Shown piece by piece: positions 60,185 to 64,000 of a stretch of 64,000 nucleotides of DNA. Position 1 is the stretch's first letter. Each line of letters opens with the position of its first letter. This DNA comes from Arthrobacter sp. Leaf69 (lineage in GTDB: Bacteria > Actinomycetota > Actinomycetes > Actinomycetales > Micrococcaceae). The stretch is from contig NZ_LMLR01000010.1 of NCBI RefSeq assembly GCF_001422645.1, positions 186,001 through 250,000 on the forward strand. Direction: 5' to 3'. The notes under the pieces were generated by a model. That model did no database searches. It was not told where the DNA came from and was given only the letters and a program-made list of their open reading frames with translations. A program made the translations under genes and the position numbers.

Positions 60185-60497
60185 GAGAAACGTACATCCT
60201 TTGGTTGTTTGAAGGCGGCTGAAGCCTGATGGGGGCAGTCAACAGCCCGCGCGTTCGGTGGAAGGCTAGCCGGCGCCAGATGGGGGCGGACGCCGGCCGC
60301 ACTTACAGTGGAAGGCCAGCCGGACACCTGGTGGGGGGTCCAAGCTCCGGCGGCGCTTACAAAGGAGTAATCGCTGGAGGCACGCAAAAGGTTACGCCCC
60401 GCTCGAAAGTTTTTTTCAAGCTCTTTGCGGGCAGCCTGACGACGACGGCGTCCGCCCCCGCCGAGGTGCCGCCGCCACACCCGATGCGTATCACTTG
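60185..60497. other. intergenic region upstream of the secreted protein gene
   Basis: No gene is seen. GTGGAAGGCTAGCCGG (about 60258) and GTGGAAGGCCAGCCGG (about 60309) are near-identical direct repeats about 50 bases apart. A TTTTTTT run lies at about 60408. The minus-strand promoter of the secreted protein gene, perhaps read by the adjacent ECF sigma factor, should be here but I cannot assign its -35/-10. Confidence 0.4.
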
Positions 60498-60525
60498 GCG
60501 TCGTTCTCAGGCCTCAGAACGACGC
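60498..60525. terminator. stem-loop downstream of acdS
   Basis: GCGTCGTTCT (60498-60507) and AGAACGACGC (60516-60525) form a perfect 10-bp stem with an eight-base loop 15 bases past the acdS stop codon. Confidence 0.55.
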
Positions 60526-60540
60526 AAAGCGCAACAGCCG

Positions 60541-61551
60541 TCAGGAACGGAAGAGTCCGCTGTACGCGTTGAGGGCGATCTGGCCGCCCAGGTGGGCGTA
60601 CAGGACATTGCTGCTGGCCGGAATCTCCCGGCTCTTGACGAGGTCGATCAGCCCGGCGAGGGACTTCCCCTCGTAGACGGGGTCCGTGATCATGGCTTCG
60701 AGCGAGGCGCCGAGGCGGATGGCCTCCAGGGTGGAATCGACGGGGATTCCGTAGAGGTCACCGGCCCAGCCCTCCATGACGTTGATTTCGTCCTCGCGGA
60801 GCTCCCGCCCCAGGCCGATCAGCTCGGCGGTGTTCCGGGCAATGCGCTCCACCTGGGCGCGGGTTTTCTGCAGGGTCGCCGAGGCATCGATGCCGATGAC
60901 GCGGCGGGGTTTATCCTGGCCGGCAAAACCCGCGATCATCCCGGCGTGGGTGGATCCCGTGACGGTGCAGACGATGATGGTGTCGAAGAAGATGCCGAGC
61001 TCCCGCTCCTGTTGCTCCACCTCGTACGCCCAGTTGGCGAAGCCCAGCCCGCCCAGCCGGTGGTCGGACCCGCCGGCCGGGATCGCGTACGGCGTGCCGC
61101 CTGCGGCCTTGACCTCTTCAATGGCGTTTTCCCAGCTGCTGCGGATGCCGATGTCAAAGCCCGCGCTGTCCAGTCGGACGTCGGCCCCCATGATGCGGGA
61201 GAGCAGAATGTTGCCCACGCGGTCAGAGAGCGGATCGGGCCAGTCAACCCAGTTCTCTTGTACCAGACGGGCCTTGAGTCCGAGTTTCGCGGCCACCGCC
61301 GCCACCTGGCGGGTGTGGTTTGACTGGTAGCCGCCAATGGAGACGAGGGTGTCCGCGCCCTGCGCCAGGGCATCCGGGACGAAATACTCGAGCTTGCGGG
61401 TCTTGTTGCCGCCAAACGCGAGACCGCTGTTGACGTCCTCCCGCTTGGCCCAGATCTGCGCTCCGCCTAGGTGCGCGCTGAGCCGTGGCAGCGGGTGGAT
61501 GGGGCTGGGTCCAAACATCAGCGGGTAGCGCTCGAAATCGGTGATGGCCAT
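60541..61551 (-). CDS. acdS: 1-aminocyclopropane-1-carboxylate deaminase
   Basis: 336 residues of the fold-type II PLP family. The Schiff-base Lys is in [14 protein letters not shown] (residue 50), and the N-terminal [20 protein letters not shown] is typical of AcdS. Residues that separate true ACC deaminase from D-cysteine desulfhydrase are favourable: Glu in [12 protein letters not shown] next to the catalytic Tyr, and Leu in [18 protein letters not shown]. The enzyme cleaves the ethylene precursor ACC to ammonia and 2-oxobutyrate, a trait of plant-associated bacteria. It is divergent from a GntR regulator across a 100-base region with an 18-bp palindrome. An additional Met one codon upstream (61554) is an alternative start. 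Confidence 0.9.
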   Translation of the reverse strand: MAITDFERYPLMFGPSPIHPLPRLSAHLGGAQIWAKREDVNSGLAFGGNKTRKLEYFVPDALAQGADTLVSIGGYQSNHTRQVAAVAAKLGLKARLVQENWVDWPDPLSDRVGNILLSRIMGADVRLDSAGFDIGIRSSWENAIEEVKAAGGTPYAIPAGGSDHRLGGLGFANWAYEVEQQERELGIFFDTIIVCTVTGSTHAGMIAGFAGQDKPRRVIGIDASATLQKTRAQVERIARNTAELIGLGRELREDEINVMEGWAGDLYGIPVDSTLEAIRLGASLEAMITDPVYEGKSLAGLIDLVKSREIPASSNVLYAHLGGQIALNAYSGLFRS

Positions 61552-61587
61552 CATCTGTCCTTTGCTCGGTTAACCAGGGACTGCCAA

Positions 61588-61605
61588 AATGCAATATATT
61601 GCATT
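61588..61605. promoter_or_regulatory. 18-bp palindromic operator between acdS and gntR-type gene
   Basis: AATGCAATATATTGCATT is a perfect palindrome 37 bases from the acdS start and 47 bases from the regulator start. Such symmetric AT-rich sites of 12-18 bases are typical of GntR-family operators, so this is the best candidate binding site for the divergent regulator. Confidence 0.7.
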
Positions 61606-61638
61606 GTCCGATACCGGTTCCGGGAGGGCAAGGGGATA

Positions 61639-61644
61639 TACGAT
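61639..61644 (+). promoter_or_regulatory. candidate -10 element of the GntR gene, leaderless
   Basis: TACGAT inside GGATATACGATATG lies seven bases before the ATG at 61652, with no Shine-Dalgarno sequence. Transcription would start at or next to the start codon. Confidence 0.4.
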
Positions 61645-61651
61645 ATGTTGC

Positions 61652-62305
61652 ATGCCCGTTCCCCCGCTTTCCGGAGTCCACAGACGGCCGCTGCTCCGGG
61701 ACAACGTCTTCGATTCGCTCCGCAACGCGATCGTTGACGGCACGTTCGAGCCCGGCGAAAAGCTGAGGGACACGGAGCTGGAAGCATGGCTGGGCGTCAG
61801 CCGGACCCCCATCCGGGAGGCCATGCTGCGGCTGGAACGCGCCGGGCTGGTCATCGCGCTGCCGGGCAAGGCAACCATCGTCGCCCCCTGCGACCTGGCC
61901 TCGACCCGCAGCTGCCAGCAGGTGGTGGCCGGGCTGCACGAGCTGGCCGCGCGGCTGGCCGTCCCGCTCCTGACGGAGGAGCACATCTCCGCCATGGCCG
62001 AGGCCAATGCCCGCTTCGAACAGGCCCTGCAGGACGTGGACGTCGAGTCGGCACTTACGGCCGATGACGACTTTCACGGAGTTTTTGTCACGGTCAGCGG
62101 CAACCCTGTGCTCCGGGAACTGCTGGAACAGACCACCCCCGTGCTGCGCCGGGTTGAGCGGATGCGCTTCGGCTCCTTCGCGGCCCGGGGTTCGGTGGCC
62201 CAGCACGCTGAGATCATCCGGCTCGCCCGCCTTGGCGACGCTGAGGCTGCCGCGAGGGAGTGCCGGGAGAACTGGCTTTCGCTGCGCTTCGCGTCGGCGG
62301 AGTAG
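61652..62305 (+). CDS. GntR-family transcriptional regulator (FadR/FCD type)
   Basis: 217 residues. The winged helix covers about residues 15-75 (SLRNAIVDGTFEPGEKLRDT, LEAWLGVSRTPIREAMLRLE), and the C-terminal FCD helical domain follows (DDFHGVFVTVSGNPVLRELL, AQHAEIIRLARLGDAEAAAR) with metal-binding Asp/His positions typical of the family. It is divergent from acdS, so it probably controls ACC deaminase, with ACC or a product as effector. ATG 61652 is chosen; an earlier in-frame ATG (61589) lies inside the operator palindrome. Confidence 0.88.
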   Translation: MPVPPLSGVHRRPLLRDNVFDSLRNAIVDGTFEPGEKLRDTELEAWLGVSRTPIREAMLRLERAGLVIALPGKATIVAPCDLASTRSCQQVVAGLHELAARLAVPLLTEEHISAMAEANARFEQALQDVDVESALTADDDFHGVFVTVSGNPVLRELLEQTTPVLRRVERMRFGSFAARGSVAQHAEIIRLARLGDAEAAARECRENWLSLRFASAE

Positions 62306-62322
62306 GCAGAAGGCGCTTAAAC

Positions 62323-62369
62323 CACGACGGCGGCGGGCCACCTTTGTGAGGTGACCCGCCGCCGTCGTG
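62323..62369. terminator. bidirectional terminator between GntR gene and purA
   Basis: Two 21-base arms (62323-62343 and 62349-62369) pair with one exception around the loop TTGTG. The outer stem begins CACGACGGCGGCGGG. The exception is C-A in plus-strand RNA and G-U in minus-strand RNA, so pairing is complete only for purA transcripts. Confidence 0.75.
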
Positions 62370-62389
62370 CGTCAGTCAAAGCGTCAGTA

Positions 62390-63679
62390 TCAGTCGTTGA
62401 TCAGGTCGTTGATCACGATGGTCTGGTCGCGGTCCGGGCCGACGCCGATCGCCGAGAAGCGTGTCCCGGAGAGCTTCTCCAGGGCCAGCACGTAGTTCTT
62501 GGCGTTCTCCGGCAGGTCGTCCAAGGTGCGGGCGCCGGTGATGTCCTCGGTCCAGCCTTCGAAGTACTCGAAGATCGGCTTGGCGTGGTGGAACTCGGTC
62601 TGGGTCATGGGCATTTCGTCGTGCCGGACGCCGTCGACGTCGTAGGCCACGCAGACCGGGATCTGCTCGATGCCGGTGAGGACGTCCAGTTTGGTGACGA
62701 AGTAGTCCGTGAAGCCGTTGACGCGGGAGGCGTGGCGGGCCAGGACGGCGTCGTACCAGCCGCAGCGGCGCGGCCGGCCGGTGTTAACGCCGAACTCACC
62801 GCCGGTTTTCTGCAGGTACATGCCCATCTCGTCGAACAGTTCCGTGGGGAAGGGCCCTGCGCCGACGCGGGTGGTGTACGCCTTGATGATGCCAATGGAG
62901 CGCGAGATGCGGGTGGGGCCGATGCCCGAGCCCACGGAGGCGCCGCCGGCGGTGGGGTTCGAAGAGGTCACGAACGGGTAGGTGCCGTGATCGACGTCCA
63001 GGAACGTGGCCTGGCCGCCTTCCATGAGGACCACCTTGCCCTCGTCCAGGGCGGTGTTCAGCACATAGGTGCTGTCGATGACCAGCGGGCGGAGGCGTTC
63101 GGCGAAGGACAGGAAGTACTCCACGATCTCGTCCACCTCGATGTCGCGGCGGTTGTAGACCTTGACCAGGAGCTCGTTCTTCTGCCGCAGAGATCCTTCG
63201 ACCTTCTGGCGCAGGATGGAGGCATCGAAGACGTCCTGCACGCGGATCCCGAGTCGTGCCACCTTGTCCATGTAGGCGGGGCCGATGCCGCGGCCGGTGG
63301 TGCCGATGGCGCGAGAGCCCAGGAACCGTTCGGTGACCTTGTCCAGGACCTGGTGGTAGGGCGCGACGAGGTGGGCGTTGGCGGAGACGCGCAGCTTGGA
63401 GGTGTCGGCACCCCGGGCTTCCAGGCCGTCGATCTCCTGGAACAGGGCCTCAAGGTTCACCACGCAGCCGTTGCCGATGATCGGAACCGCGTTGGGGCTC
63501 AGGATGCCGGCCGGAAGGAGCTTGAGCTCATACTTCTCACCGCCTACGACGACGGTGTGCCCGGCGTTGTTGCCGCCGTTGGGCTTGACGACGTAGTCGA
63601 CTCGGCCACCAAGCAGGTCAGTGGCCTTACCTTTGCCTTCGTCGCCCCATTGGGCTCCGACGATCACGATTGCTGGCAT
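62390..63679 (-). CDS. purA: adenylosuccinate synthetase
   Basis: 429 residues, forming adenylosuccinate from IMP, aspartate and [23 protein letters not shown] is the GTP P-loop, with [40 protein letters not shown], and the C-terminal [20 protein letters not shown] and [19 protein letters not shown] blocks. ATG 63679 is preceded by GGAGG and begins the family N-terminus exactly; a longer frame to 63694 adds only five residues. The gene stands alone, far from purSQL. Confidence 0.97.
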   Translation of the reverse strand: MPAIVIVGAQWGDEGKGKATDLLGGRVDYVVKPNGGNNAGHTVVVGGEKYELKLLPAGILSPNAVPIIGNGCVVNLEALFQEIDGLEARGADTSKLRVSANAHLVAPYHQVLDKVTERFLGSRAIGTTGRGIGPAYMDKVARLGIRVQDVFDASILRQKVEGSLRQKNELLVKVYNRRDIEVDEIVEYFLSFAERLRPLVIDSTYVLNTALDEGKVVLMEGGQATFLDVDHGTYPFVTSSNPTAGGASVGSGIGPTRISRSIGIIKAYTTRVGAGPFPTELFDEMGMYLQKTGGEFGVNTGRPRRCGWYDAVLARHASRVNGFTDYFVTKLDVLTGIEQIPVCVAYDVDGVRHDEMPMTQTEFHHAKPIFEYFEGWTEDITGARTLDDLPENAKNYVLALEKLSGTRFSAIGVGPDRDQTIVINDLIND

Positions 63680-64000
63680 GGGATCCTCCCCCATTCGTTC
63701 GGGCCGAAATCCGAGTGGTTCACCGGGGTGGTCACCGGAGCTCAGCGCCGTTCATGAGAATGCCCCGAATCTACCGCTGTGCTCTTTCCATCAACGCCAG
63801 AGTCCGGGGCTCTTACCACCCAAGTTTAGCCGATAGCGGTGGCGGCGGCTCATTTGACCATCCAATGGACTTCCGGCGGACTCCCCGGCCGACTTTGCCG
63901 CAGACTCCCAGGCAGACTTCCCGGCAGAAAACTGTGATTGTCTACACAGGCCGTGGTCCCGGCAGCCTCGCGCACCCGCACACCGCCGCTTCCAGGCCGG
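63680..64000. other. purA upstream region to the window edge
   Basis: No gene seen. The first 150 bases must contain the purA promoter. From 63880 the sequence has degenerate short repeats of the form GCCGACTTTGCCGCAGACTC / GGCAGACTTCCCGGCAG. TGTGATTGTCTACACA at 63933-63948 resembles a CRP/GlxR site (TGTGA-N6-TCACA) with one mismatch, for a gene beyond the window; this is weak. Confidence 0.4.

Noticed and set aside
63933..63948. CRP/GlxR-type site TGTGATTGTCTACACA
   Set aside because: It has one mismatch to the consensus, the downstream gene is outside the window, and such sites occur by chance; noted only within the regional entry.

Overview
The window looks like chromosomal core DNA of a high-GC actinobacterium of the Micrococcaceae, most like Arthrobacter or Pseudarthrobacter. 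This rests on strong G/C bias at third codon positions, actinobacterial gene families (aceA/aceB beside a RamB-like regulator, DUF2236, Stealth, LytR_C, DUF503, small PurL with PurS and PurQ) and many apparently leaderless genes. I see no prophage, integrase, transposase, CRISPR array or plasmid functions. The organism call is inference from gene content; no database was searched.

Layout. 1-5.2 kb: 3' end of an RraA-like gene, a degenerate Nudix protein, an unknown acidic protein, an SRPBCC protein, tgt and a decayed AbiEi/DUF559-type pseudogene. 5.3-13.8 kb: a queuosine-precursor transporter, a two-gene ABC exporter, an MHS-family transporter, a pyridoxine/HMP kinase, a 32-bp tandem repeat, a lipoprotein serpin and a pyruvate oxidase. 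14-19.2 kb: a small unknown gene, then the glyoxylate-shunt locus (RamB-like regulator divergent from aceA, then aceB). 19.4-28 kb: CynX-type MFS, a ROK remnant, GNAT, FrnE-like DsbA, TetR, a LytR_C protein and partner, a HAD hydrolase, a Stealth sugar-phosphotransferase and a metallophosphoesterase. 28-33 kb: glutathione-independent formaldehyde dehydrogenase, glutathione peroxidase, an M23 peptidase, a DUF2236 protein, tRNA-Ser(GGA) and the SRP RNA. 33-39.3 kb: dnaX, recR, GNAT and lysC, with a candidate internal start for a LysC beta subunit. 39.3-46 kb: two small genes, an OhrR-like MarR regulator, and two subtilisin-inhibitor-like (SSI) genes on either side of a putative glycosylase gene, convergent with a 1082-residue secreted subtilisin-like protease. 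46.6-50 kb: purS-purQ-purL. 50-52.9 kb: six small minus-strand genes. 53-58.2 kb: a candidate SAM-riboswitch-controlled operon acs - sfnG-like monooxygenase - metY - CoA-binding protein. 58.3-60.2 kb: ECF sigma factor, membrane partner and secreted Pro/Ala-rich protein. 60.5-64 kb: ACC deaminase divergent from a GntR regulator, then purA.

How genes work together. AceA and AceB form the glyoxylate bypass for growth on acetate or fatty acids, with the divergent RamB-like protein as likely local regulator. Tgt and the YhhQ-type transporter suggest queuosine-precursor salvage. The sulfur operon joins homocysteine synthesis from O-acetylhomoserine (which releases acetate) to an acetyl-CoA synthetase that could recapture that acetate, behind an RNA motif resembling the S-box core but lacking most of helix P2. 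The SSI-like proteins, the subtilase and the lipoprotein serpin make this window rich in protease control.

The most interesting items are the variant SAM-riboswitch-like leader, the SSI/glycosylase/SSI gene trio facing a subtilase, the 18-bp palindrome between ACC deaminase and GntR, and about ten genes whose -10-like hexamer lies 6-7 nt before the start codon with no Shine-Dalgarno sequence.
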